A program made the translations under genes and the position numbers. 9,194 nucleotides of DNA, taken from assembly GCA_900549705.1 (NCBI GenBank), contig URPI01000087.1, forward strand, positions 1-9,194, read 5' to 3'. This DNA comes from an uncultured Eubacteriales bacterium. Lineage in GTDB: Bacteria; Bacillota; Clostridia; Oscillospirales; Oscillospiraceae. Below are positions 1-5,955 of the stretch, piece after piece. The stretch's first letter is position 1. Each line of letters begins with the position of its first letter. A model generated the notes under the pieces. That model was not told the DNA's origin. It ran no database searches and saw only the letters and a program-made list of their open reading frames with translations.

Positions 1-938
1 TCGCCCACGTGCGCCTTCCCTAATAGCAGCATACATAGCCGCGACTGACCAATGCCGCCACCGATGGTAAAAGGCACTTCTTCATGTAGGACCATCTGGT
101 GGTAAGGTAGGCTCAGTCGATCTTCCGCGTCAGCAATCTTTAATTGACGCTGCATGGACTCGGCATCCACGCGAATGCCCATAGAGGAAATTTCCAGCGC
201 CCGGTCAAGCACCTCATCCCAGAAGAAGATGTCACAGTTCAGCCCCCAGTCATCGTAGTCCGGGGCGCGTCCGTCGTGTGGCTTGCCGGAGCGAAGAACG
301 CCGCCAATTTGCATGATGCAGGCGGTTTTATGCTCCCTGACGTAGACCTTTTCCCGCTCAGAGGGAACTTTATCCGGGTACATATCCTCCAACTCCTGGG
401 AGGAGATGAAGCTCACTTCCGGGGTCAGATTGGTGCGCAGCTGGGGATAGCGGACATGGAGCCGGTCATTGGTATTGCAGATGGCGCGGACAATGGCACG
501 GACAATCAGCTTGAGGAAATCCAGATTGCGGTTTTCCCTGGTGATGATTTTCTCCCAGTCCCATTGATCCACATAGATGGAGTGGACGTTATCCAGCGCC
601 TCATCCCGGCGGATGGCGTTCATATCGGTATAAAGGCCGTTGCCCACAGTGAAATGGTAGCGCTTCAGGGCAAGGCGCTTCCACTTTGCCAGAGAATGCA
701 CCACCTGAGCTTCTGCACCCACGGCGGGAATATCGAAGCTGACAGGCCGTTCGTAGCCATTGAGGTTATCGTTCAGGCCGGAATCCTCGGTAACGAACAG
801 GGGGGCAGACACGCGCTTGAGGTTCAGGGCAGAGGAAAACTCATCCTGGAAGGTTGCCTTGATATAGGCGATTGCGCGCTGGGTGTCGTAAGCATCCAGA
901 ACGGGGGCATAGTGTTCGGGAATATAAATTTTGTTCAT
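1..938 (-). CDS. asnA: Aspartate--ammonia ligase (asparagine synthetase A), 3' end cut by window
   Basis: Cytosolic enzyme that makes asparagine from aspartate, ammonia and ATP (AMP-forming; class II aminoacyl-tRNA synthetase-like fold). The visible 312 residues begin MNKIYIPEHYAPVLDAYDTQ and cover nearly the whole family length (E. coli AsnA is about 330 residues), so only the last few residues are missing. Family motifs are clear: SAPLFV at about 44-49, GLNDNLNGYERPVSF at 54-68, DMNAIRRDE at 105-113, GRAPDYDDW at 223-231 and the nucleotide-site motif GGGIGQSR at 293-300. The ATG at 936-938 was chosen because the protein aligns from its first residue and an AGGGTG-like ribosome binding site lies just upstream. 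A vegetative-type promoter lies about 40 bp upstream. The gene appears monocistronic at its 5' side. Identification is secure. Confidence 0.97.
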   Translation of the reverse strand, partial: MNKIYIPEHYAPVLDAYDTQRAIAYIKATFQDEFSSALNLKRVSAPLFVTEDSGLNDNLNGYERPVSFDIPAVGAEAQVVHSLAKWKRLALKRYHFTVGNGLYTDMNAIRRDEALDNVHSIYVDQWDWEKIITRENRNLDFLKLIVRAIVRAICNTNDRLHVRYPQLRTNLTPEVSFISSQELEDMYPDKVPSEREKVYVREHKTACIMQIGGVLRSGKPHDGRAPDYDDWGLNCDIFFWDEVLDRALEISSMGIRVDAESMQRQLKIADAEDRLSLPYHQMVLHEEVPFTIGGGIGQSRLCMLLLGKAHVG

Positions 939-976
939 GTATGGTCACCCTTTCGCATTTTGCAAGCATAGACTTT

Positions 977-1005
977 ATTCTATTCATTTTAGCCACGAAA
1001 ATCAA
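977..1005 (-). promoter_or_regulatory. Predicted sigma-A promoter of asnA
   Basis: On the minus strand a -35 box TTGATT (1000-1005) and a -10 box TAGAAT (977-982) are separated by exactly 17 bp. The -10 box lies 38 bp before the asnA start codon, which leaves a leader of about 30 nt. That is too short for a T-box or other riboswitch, so regulation would act at initiation or by small protein binding. Seen directly as motif matches; not tested. Confidence 0.6.
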
Positions 1006-1323
1006 GCTCTTTTTCGGGGCAAGACGACAAAAATGAAAAACTCCCTGCAACCGTGGCCGGTCAGGTCGGTAAAGGTTCATGGCAGAATCCGCCACGATGC
1101 AAGTGTGAAGAAAGCATTTTCCCGCCGCCCGCTGCCCAAAATATGCTTTCTCGATGCAGACGTGTTACAAATAGGATGCATTTGGCCGGTAACATACGAA
1201 GTGAAAAAAGGAAATAAAAAAATTTTTAAGAAAGCTGTAACGTCAGCCTTCCAAAATCCGTCTATAAGGGTGTAAGGAACAATACGCCGCATAACAAACT
1301 TCATAATAAGGAGGAACAGAATC
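1006..1323. other. Non-coding, AT-richer intergenic stretch
   Basis: No convincing gene is seen here. Open frames exist on both strands, but they lack ribosome binding sites and family resemblance and read antisense to each other. The notable elements are an inverted repeat at 1110-1150 and the ribosome binding site AAGGAGG at about 1307-1313 for the small plus-strand gene that follows. I could not find a convincing vegetative promoter for that gene. TATAAG at about 1263-1268 lacks a -35 box at a suitable spacing. Confidence 0.5.
1110..1150. repeat. Imperfect inverted repeat
   Basis: Arms GAAAGCAT (1110-1117) and ATGCTTTC (1143-1150) are perfect complements. The TTT/AAAA runs inside them extend the pairing with a small bulge, around a C-rich loop of about 17 nt. 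It sits between asnA and the small ORF. It could be an operator or a transcript hairpin; there is no U-tract, so a terminator is unlikely. Confidence 0.35.
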
Positions 1324-1500
1324 ATGAATACCCAACGAGAGCTACATACCGCCGCAATCTGCAAGAGAGCCTGGATTGATGCCGCAAACCGGATTGTATC
1401 TTTTCAGCAGATTACACCGGCATCCTGCTATACCGCAGAGGAGCCGGAATTCTGGCCCCATATTATGGAGCTGGTCAGTGTTGGCTATCGGTTGCAGTAA
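1324..1500 (+). CDS. Small uncharacterised protein, 58 aa
   Basis: This 59-codon frame begins MNTQRELHTAAICKRAW and ends in GYRLQ before a TAA. It was chosen as a real gene because a near-perfect Shine-Dalgarno AAGGAGG (about 1307-1313) sits upstream of its ATG, codon use looks like that of the neighbours, and it stops just before a strong hairpin. The product has two Cys (13 and 37), no obvious membrane helix or signal peptide, and an aromatic C-terminal segment around EFWPHIMELVSVGYRLQ. I recognise no family and assign no function. It converges on the flavin reductase gene and is likely monocistronic. Confidence 0.6.
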   Translation: MNTQRELHTAAICKRAWIDAANRIVSFQQITPASCYTAEEPEFWPHIMELVSVGYRLQ

Positions 1501-1515
1501 GCCAAAATCAATGTT

Positions 1516-1543
1516 CCCCCGCCGCTCTTTTTTGCGGCGGGGG
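1516..1543. terminator. GC-rich hairpin between convergent genes
   Basis: A 10-bp perfect stem, CCCCCGCCGC (1516-1525) with GCGGCGGGGG (1534-1543), closes on a T-rich 8-nt loop. It lies 15 bp after the small ORF on the plus strand and 14 bp after the flavin reductase gene on the minus strand, so it can serve both. The U-tract is poor on either strand (ATTT on plus), so termination may be inefficient or factor-assisted. Confidence 0.65.
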
Positions 1544-1557
1544 ATTTCCATGTCTTC

Positions 1558-2127
1558 TTATTTCATCAGCGGTGCGCCGGTGTGCCAAGCCTGACCGACC
1601 TTTTCGCCAATGGCATAGTAGCCGCTGCGAAACTGGTCAAACACAAAGGCATTGAGCTTGCTTGCATCCACCTTGCCGGTTTCATCCAGCACGGACTCGT
1701 CCGCCAAAACTCCCACAATCTCGCCCAGCACATGGTGGCCGTAAACCTCCATCTTGTCCTCCACGACCTTGCATTCCAGCGTCAGCGGGAATTCCTGGAC
1801 AACGGGAGCGTCTACCTTCTCGCTCTTGACCGCCGTCAGGCCGCTGCGGGCAAATTTATCCTCCATCTTGTTGCCGGACGCAATGCCAAAGAAATCCGCC
1901 GCCTGAATGTGGGGAACGTCCGCAATGCTCAGAGTAAACGCGCCGCGCTTTTTGATATTCTTGGCGGTCTTGTGGTCTGTATCGATGTTCAGCGAAACCA
2001 TATTCTCAGCGCAGATGCCGCCCCATGCCATGTTCATGACATCCACCGTGCCATCATCGCCATAAGTAGCAATCATCAGCACGGGCATCGGGAACAAATA
2101 GGGCTTTACGCCCAAATCCTTTTTCAT
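1558..2127 (-). CDS. Flavin reductase-domain (FMN-binding) protein
   Basis: The 189-residue protein matches the flavin reductase-like split-barrel family (PF01613 type), cytosolic proteins that bind FMN and often use NAD(P)H to reduce flavin or act as flavoredoxins. Family hallmarks are the start KPYLFPMPVLMIATY, then VDVMNMAWGGICAENMVSLNI at about 28-48, HKTAKNIKKRGAFTLSIAD at 52-70, FFGIASGNKMEDKF at 79-92 and HHVLGEIVGV at 131-140. The length is typical. The ATG at 2125-2127 has a GGAGG ribosome binding site (complement of 2136-2140) at good spacing. It is divergent from an HxlR-type regulator, a common pairing for redox- or electrophile-responsive flavoproteins. The physiological substrate cannot be told from sequence. 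Confidence 0.9.
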   Translation of the reverse strand: MKKDLGVKPYLFPMPVLMIATYGDDGTVDVMNMAWGGICAENMVSLNIDTDHKTAKNIKKRGAFTLSIADVPHIQAADFFGIASGNKMEDKFARSGLTAVKSEKVDAPVVQEFPLTLECKVVEDKMEVYGHHVLGEIVGVLADESVLDETGKVDASKLNAFVFDQFRSGYYAIGEKVGQAWHTGAPLMK

Positions 2128-2181
2128 AATAAAAACCTCCAGTTACATTTTGGATTGACTTCACGCGGTCATCCTGCTATC

Positions 2182-2209
2182 ATCTTAGCATACATCAGAA
2201 AAAACACAA
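2182..2209 (-). promoter_or_regulatory. Predicted promoter of the flavin reductase gene
   Basis: On the minus strand TTGTGT (2204-2209) and TAAGAT (2182-2187) are 16 bp apart, and TGC directly before TAAGAT makes an extended -10. The -35 end abuts the inverted repeat at 2209-2233, so a bound repressor would block polymerase. A perfect TTGACA (complement of 2214-2219) is also present, but it is too far from this -10 (26 bp) and its own 17-bp partner is poor. Confidence 0.45.
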
Positions 2210-2233
2210 GTACTGTCAATAAAGACAGGTACT
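2209..2233. promoter_or_regulatory. Inverted-repeat operator, likely HxlR-family binding site
   Basis: AGTACTGTC (2209-2217) and GACAGGTACT (2224-2233) form a near-perfect dyad around a 6-bp AT-rich spacer; one arm carries an extra C. It lies between the divergent flavin reductase and HxlR genes and overlaps the likely promoter zone of both. HxlR-family dimers bind such GTAC-containing dyads and commonly control a divergent target, so autoregulation with control of the reductase is the simplest reading (inference). Confidence 0.6.
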
Positions 2234-2256
2234 ATCTTAAAAGGAAGTGTAAACCC

Positions 2257-2604
2257 ATGGAATGCAGCAGGGAAGACATCCGCAATGCAAGCTTTTCTGA
2301 TACCGGCTTCAGCTATACCATGTCGCTTATCAGCGGCAAACACAAGATGGTGATTCTATATTGCCTGATGGGGTATGAGCCGGTGCGGTTCAATGAAATG
2401 AAGCGCTACCTGGGGGACATCACAGACAAAACCCTCAGCAGCAACCTCAAGGAGCTGGAACACGACCAGCTCATCCTGCGTAAGGAGTATCCACAGATAC
2501 CGCCGAAGGTGGAATATTCCCTGTCAGAGCGTGGGCGGTCACTGATGAAGGTGCTCGACCAGCTGTGCATCTGGGGGACGGAAAACAGGCTGCCAACCGA
2601 ATAG
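2257..2604 (+). CDS. HxlR-family winged-helix transcriptional regulator
   Basis: The 115-residue protein beginning MECSREDIRN has the HxlR layout. A helix around SYTMSLISGKHKMVILYCL (19-37) is followed by the recognition region RFNEMKRYLGDITDKTLSSNLKELEHDQLI (44-73) and the wing with the signature VEYSLSERGRSL (85-96). The start at 2257 is supported by AAGGAAG nine bases upstream; the frame stays open further upstream but only as the shadow of the divergent reductase gene. Cys3 is near the N-terminus, where redox-sensing relatives such as YodB and HypR carry their reactive Cys, so thiol sensing is possible but unproven. It is transcribed divergently from the flavin reductase, with an inverted repeat between them. 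Confidence 0.92.
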   Translation: MECSREDIRNASFSDTGFSYTMSLISGKHKMVILYCLMGYEPVRFNEMKRYLGDITDKTLSSNLKELEHDQLILRKEYPQIPPKVEYSLSERGRSLMKVLDQLCIWGTENRLPTE

Positions 2605-2608
2605 GACC

Positions 2609-2645
2609 AAAAAATGACGTGACCGGTAAGGGCCACGTCATTTTT
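2609..2645. terminator. Bidirectional rho-independent terminator
   Basis: An A6 run, the stem TGACGTG (2615-2621) with CACGTCA (2634-2640), a 12-nt loop and a T5 run give a classic intrinsic terminator readable on both strands. It starts 4 bp after the HxlR stop codon and lies 12 bp beyond the end of the convergent membrane-protein gene. Confidence 0.9.
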
Positions 2646-2657
2646 ATGGAAAGCAGC

Positions 2658-3530
2658 TTACAGCGCGCTGTCGTAAACATACCATACCCCCAGAAGTGCC
2701 AGAGCAAAGGGGGAGTATTTCAGGAGGGCATCTGTCTGAATGCTGATAACGCTGAAGCCGTAGTAGTCCATTCCGTAAAACAGGATGCACAGCAGCGCCG
2801 CAGAGAGAACGGCGCGCGTCAGATTCTTGCCGATGGTGTTGGAGAAGAAGAAGGTATACAGCAGCCCAATCACCGGGTTTGCCACCGTTGCCAGCACACA
2901 CAGCAGGGGATTAAAGAGGCTGACCGCCAGCGCCACCGCCAGCACCGCCACCAGAGCCACCGGCGCGGACTCCGCAATTACCGAGGGCAGGAATGCATTG
3001 AGCGCCCAATTCGCTGCCAAATCCAGCGCCACCGCCAGCGCCACGCACACCAGACGCATAAACAGCCACGGGACAAAGCCATGGCCGGTGGGCAGCAGGA
3101 AATTGAGCACATGAACAATGAAGCACAGGATAATCAGCGACAGCAGCTGGGCGCACAGCAGCGGCAGGGTGGAGCAGGCGGAAAGACTGACAATCAGCAC
3201 ATCCCGATGGAAGATGGCAAAGGGCAGGGGAGCCAGATACTGCGCCAGATTCCAGGGGCGGAATACATAAACCGCTACTGTTGCAGCATAGATGAAAAGA
3301 ATCTCCAAAAAACCGGAGATGGAGCGGTTTACAATACACTTTTTTCCAAAGAACAAGCGGAACACAAATCCAAGCCCCAGCGCCAAAACCAGCAGCACTG
3401 CAAAAAGTAAAATCGTATTTTCCAGCGTTGCCGGAATCAGGGAATTGGTGTTTTCCAGGAAATCTTGAATTTTTTGAATCAATTGTTTTCCACCCAAAAC
3501 GGAAAACCAATCGATTTGGGTAACCTGCAT
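2658..3530 (-). CDS. Polytopic integral membrane protein of unknown function
   Basis: The 290-residue protein starts MQVTQIDWFS. I chose the ATG at 3528-3530 over one six codons upstream because GGAGGAAG (complement of 3534-3541) is correctly spaced only for it. After a short amphipathic N-terminus there are about seven hydrophobic segments, near residues 38-60, 72-90, 108-145, 155-175, 188-225, 236-255 and 272-287. The 188-225 stretch is very rich in Ala and Val. No catalytic or transporter motif is recognisable, and I assign no family. It has its own promoter and is divergent from the BlaI-type repressor gene, but its promoter lies about 75 bp away from the BlaI-type dyads, so shared control is uncertain. 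Confidence 0.85.
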   Translation of the reverse strand: MQVTQIDWFSVLGGKQLIQKIQDFLENTNSLIPATLENTILLFAVLLVLALGLGFVFRLFFGKKCIVNRSISGFLEILFIYAATVAVYVFRPWNLAQYLAPLPFAIFHRDVLIVSLSACSTLPLLCAQLLSLIILCFIVHVLNFLLPTGHGFVPWLFMRLVCVALAVALDLAANWALNAFLPSVIAESAPVALVAVLAVALAVSLFNPLLCVLATVANPVIGLLYTFFFSNTIGKNLTRAVLSAALLCILFYGMDYYGFSVISIQTDALLKYSPFALALLGVWYVYDSAL

Positions 3531-3567
3531 AGGCTTCCTCCATTTCATAAAATTGGGATTCTTTCAA

Positions 3568-3596
3568 AGTATACCCGAAAAAGCAAAATAATTCAA
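3568..3596 (-). promoter_or_regulatory. Predicted sigma-A promoter of the membrane-protein gene
   Basis: On the minus strand TTGAAT (3591-3596) and TATACT (3568-3573) are separated by 17 bp, and the -10 box is 37 bp before the chosen start codon. Both boxes are one or two bases from consensus. This also supports the start at 3530. Confidence 0.65.
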
Positions 3597-3670
3597 CAGG
3601 CTAAGAAAGATTTAAGAAATGGGGTGTCCCAATATCATAGAGCGAACTGCTAAGAAATCAAAAATAGGGC

Positions 3671-3699
3671 TTGACATTTGCGACTACATATTGTAGTCT
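3671..3699 (+). promoter_or_regulatory. Candidate promoter of the BlaI/M56 operon
   Basis: A perfect TTGACA (3671-3676) is followed after 17 bp by a weak -10 hexamer TAGTCT (3694-3699). Other AT-rich candidates such as TACATA (3699-3704) would need an overlong spacer. The -10 region lies inside the first BlaI-type dyad, as expected for a repressor that occludes RNA polymerase. Confidence 0.45.
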
Positions 3700-3724
3700 A
3701 CATATAGGACTACTGAATGTAGTC
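3682..3724. promoter_or_regulatory. Tandem BlaI/MecI-type operator dyads
   Basis: Two dyads with identical arms are present: GACTAC-ATATT-GTAGTC (3682-3698) and GACTAC-TGAAT-GTAGTC (3708-3724). Their centres are 26 bp apart. Between them an overlapping palindrome, TGTAG-T-CTACA (3692-3702), reuses the right arm of the first dyad. The ACTACA/TGTAGT half-site agrees with the known BlaI/MecI operator core. The array overlaps the promoter and ends 25 bp before the repressor start, so the repressor almost certainly autoregulates the operon. Confidence 0.8.
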
Positions 3725-3749
3725 CCACCAAAAAGGAGGTGCTGCAATT

Positions 3750-4109
3750 ATGGCAGAAATACAGCTTGGTGTGGTTGAATCCCGGTTTGCGGATATTATT
3801 TGGAAGAATGAGCCGGTGTCGTCATCCACCCTGGTGAAGCTGGCAGGGGAGGAGCTGCAATGGAAGCGGACGACGGCACACACAGTCCTGCGGCGGCTGT
3901 GCGACAAGGGACTGTTTCAAAATGACAACGGCACGGTTACGTCCCTGATTTCCAGGGAACAGTTCTACGCCATGCAGAGTGAACAGTTCGTTGATGCCGC
4001 CTTTCAGGGCTCTTTTCCGGCGTTCCTGGCGGCCTTCACCAAAAACCGTTCCCTGACGGACGCAGAGCGGGAGCTGGTGCGGCAGATGATAGAAAAGACG
4101 GAGGGCTGA
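3750..4109 (+). CDS. BlaI/MecI/CopY-family transcriptional repressor
   Basis: The 119-residue protein has the N-terminal winged helix of BlaI/MecI repressors. ESRFADIIWKNEPVSSSTLV (10-29) leads to the recognition helix region WKRTTAHTVLRRLCDKGLF (38-56) and the wing, then a short C-terminal dimerisation part containing SEQFVDAAFQGSFPAFLAAF (77-96). Length fits the family (about 120-130). AAGGAGGT at 3733-3740 sits nine bases before the ATG. In the known systems the dimer represses its own operon until a partner M56 protease triggers its cleavage. Here the partner gene starts two bases after this stop codon. A BlaI-type operator array lies upstream. The regulon beyond this operon is not visible. 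Confidence 0.95.
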   Translation: MAEIQLGVVESRFADIIWKNEPVSSSTLVKLAGEELQWKRTTAHTVLRRLCDKGLFQNDNGTVTSLISREQFYAMQSEQFVDAAFQGSFPAFLAAFTKNRSLTDAERELVRQMIEKTEG

Positions 4110-4111
4110 AC

Positions 4112-5896
4112 ATGGAAACTATTTTCAGAGAAACGGTCAAAATCAGCCTCATGGCAAACTGGCTGATTATCGCGGTAGTTCTTCTGCGGATGCTGCTAAA
4201 AAAGGCACCCAGGCGAATGGTTTGTATGCTCTGGGCAATTGTGGCGCTGCGGTTGGTGCTCCCATTTTCTATCGAAAGCTCAGTCAGCATGATTCCGCAG
4301 ACAACCTCCGCCATTCAGGAGGCCGTTGACACAACCCTGATTCACCCACAGGTTATCCCATCCGGTGCGGTTCAGGCTCCGGTGCAAGCGGGATTGGCCG
4401 CCGTACAGAGTACGCCCGCTCCTGCTTCTGTCCTTCCGCTGGTATGGAGCATTGGCGTTGCACTCATGCTGTGCTATCTGGTGTTCAGCTCCCTCAATAT
4501 GCGGCGGCTTGTACGGGAAGCCGTGCCGGAGGCGGGGAACATCTGGATTTGTGATGCCGTTACCACGCCCTTTATTCTTGGCCTGTTCCGCCCCAGGATT
4601 TACCTACCTTCCGGCCTGTCTGGGAAAAACCTTGATTATGTCATTGCACACGAGCAAAGCCACCTGCGCTGGAAAGACCATTGGTGGAAGCCGCTGGCCT
4701 TTGTGCTTCTGTCTGTTTACTGGTTTAATCCACTGGCATGGGCTGCCTATACCCTGGTCTGCAAGGACATTGAATTTGCCTGTGACGAGCGGGTTATCCG
4801 CCACTACGACACGGCAGAGAAGAAAGCTTATGCCTCGGCCTTGTTGGAATGCAGCACCGGTAAGCATCTTGTGCTGGCCTGTCCAGTGGCCTTTGGGGAG
4901 ACATCGGTGGTGCAGCGGGCGCGCAATGTCCTGTATTATAAAAAGCCCCGCTTCTGGATGATGCTGGTTTCCGCAGTCGTCATTGCGGCTACCGCGATTG
5001 GATTTCTGACCGTACCGGCCCAGAATAACGCACCGGATGTGCAGGAACCGGCTTCCATACAGGATGTGTCCAGCAAACCCACTGCGCCGGAACAGCTTCA
5101 ACCAGCGGTGAGTCAGGAAGCGGAAGAGGATGCCTGGGCAGACGCGCCTGACGGCATCCGAATTGAAACCGTCCAGGGAAAAACATTTACTGCCCACGTT
5201 ATGCTTGTCCTCAACCCTGGCAGCGTTTATCTGGCAACATCAGCCCAGCAGTTTTCCATGAGCACTCCCGGAATGCCAATGGACGAAATGCTGGAGCAGG
5301 AGAATGCCGCTGCCGCCGTCAATGCCGGTTACTTCTTTGACGATGGCACGGCCAGCCTTGCCGTGGGCAGCGTCCCCACCGGGTTAACGCTGTCCCATAG
5401 CGCTGTGGTTTGGGACGACGGCCATGAGCTGCTGCCGGAGGAGAGCTTTGTGGGCTTCACAACGGACAACATTCTCATCACTGCCCGTTTCGCCACGGCA
5501 GAAGATGTTCAGCAGCAAAACATCCGGGATGGCTGCATCGCCGGTCCCGTCCTGCTGGTCAACGGGAAGCCGAATATGGAGGTATACAGTCAGAATACCG
5601 GTTATACGCGGCGGGCAGCCATCGGGCAGTGCGCTGACGGCACGGTACTGTTCGTCTGCACGGATGGACGAATGCCGGAATCTATCGGCGCAACCTATGC
5701 CGACGTGATTGATATTCTGACGGAATACGGCGCAGTGAATGCCTGCGCTCTGCCAAGCCGTATGTCTTCCGGGATGCTGTATCGGGACACCGATGGCCGA
5801 TACGGTGAAAGCGGACAGATTCAGATGTTCAATGTGTATCGCATAGACGGCACGCCGATTCTCAGAAAGCTGCCAACCTTCTGGATGGTAAAGTAA
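4112..5896 (+). CDS. BlaR1-like M56 membrane metalloprotease with C-terminal phosphodiester glycosidase (NAGPA)-like sensor domain
   Basis: 594 residues; GGAGGG at 4100-4105 precedes the ATG. The N-terminal half is BlaR1-like: hydrophobic helices near 12-30, 36-52 and 106-126, then the M56 zinc site HEQSH (180-184) with the third ligand probably E221 in DIEFACDE, and a last helix near 281-300. A Pro/Glu-rich linker (about 301-345) leads to an extracellular domain (about 346-590). Instead of a penicillin-binding fold this resembles the NAGPA/phosphodiester glycosidase family (PF09992): AAVNAGYFFDDG (401-412), GPVLLVNGKPN (478-488), RRAAIGQCADGTVLFVCTDGR (500-520) and ATYADVIDILTEYGAVNA (527-544). 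Where active relatives have DGGGS, this protein has PSRMS (548-552), which suggests ligand binding rather than catalysis (inference). No SxxK/KTG set is present in the sensor half. It is cotranscribed with the BlaI-type repressor. Confidence 0.88.
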   Translation: METIFRETVKISLMANWLIIAVVLLRMLLKKAPRRMVCMLWAIVALRLVLPFSIESSVSMIPQTTSAIQEAVDTTLIHPQVIPSGAVQAPVQAGLAAVQSTPAPASVLPLVWSIGVALMLCYLVFSSLNMRRLVREAVPEAGNIWICDAVTTPFILGLFRPRIYLPSGLSGKNLDYVIAHEQSHLRWKDHWWKPLAFVLLSVYWFNPLAWAAYTLVCKDIEFACDERVIRHYDTAEKKAYASALLECSTGKHLVLACPVAFGETSVVQRARNVLYYKKPRFWMMLVSAVVIAATAIGFLTVPAQNNAPDVQEPASIQDVSSKPTAPEQLQPAVSQEAEEDAWADAPDGIRIETVQGKTFTAHVMLVLNPGSVYLATSAQQFSMSTPGMPMDEMLEQENAAAAVNAGYFFDDGTASLAVGSVPTGLTLSHSAVVWDDGHELLPEESFVGFTTDNILITARFATAEDVQQQNIRDGCIAGPVLLVNGKPNMEVYSQNTGYTRRAAIGQCADGTVLFVCTDGRMPESIGATYADVIDILTEYGAVNACALPSRMSSGMLYRDTDGRYGESGQIQMFNVYRIDGTPILRKLPTFWMVK

Positions 5897-5911
5897 GGAT
5901 TTATCCTCTTG

Positions 5912-5944
5912 ATAGACCGAGACCCGTAAAGGGCCTCGGTCTAT
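5912..5944. terminator. Bidirectional hairpin terminator
   Basis: A 10-bp perfect stem ATAGACCGAG (5912-5921) with CTCGGTCTAT (5935-5944) is extended inward by CCC/GGG pairing around a GTAAA loop. It lies 15 bp after the M56 gene and 11 bp beyond the end of the convergent cotJC. The trailing T-tract is short (TTGATT on plus). Confidence 0.75.
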
Positions 5945-5955
5945 TTGATTCCGAT

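Noticed and set aside
939..1323. T-box riboswitch upstream of asnA
   Set aside because: No AGGGTGG-N-ACCGCG-like T-box core is readable on the minus strand, and the predicted promoter leaves only about 30 nt of leader.
1033..1364. Open frames on both strands in the gap (about 80-95 residues)
   Set aside because: They lack ribosome binding sites, overlap one another antisense, and show no family resemblance or codon pattern like the neighbours.
1582..2256. N-terminal extension of the HxlR regulator reading through from 1582
   Set aside because: The upstream part is the antisense shadow of the flavin reductase gene and of the intergenic operator. The ATG at 2257 has its own ribosome binding site and gives the normal family length.
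2565..3410. 281-residue plus-strand frame rich in Gln, Arg and His
   Set aside because: It is the antisense shadow of the membrane-protein gene; its composition is typical of a complement frame, and it starts inside the HxlR gene and runs through a terminator.
4112..5896. Classical beta-lactam sensor BlaR1 and thus a beta-lactam resistance operon
   Set aside because: The C-terminal domain lacks a penicillin-binding SxxK/KTG motif set, and no beta-lactamase or PBP2a gene is in the window. The only SxxK string (STGK, 248-251) lies in the protease half before the last helix.
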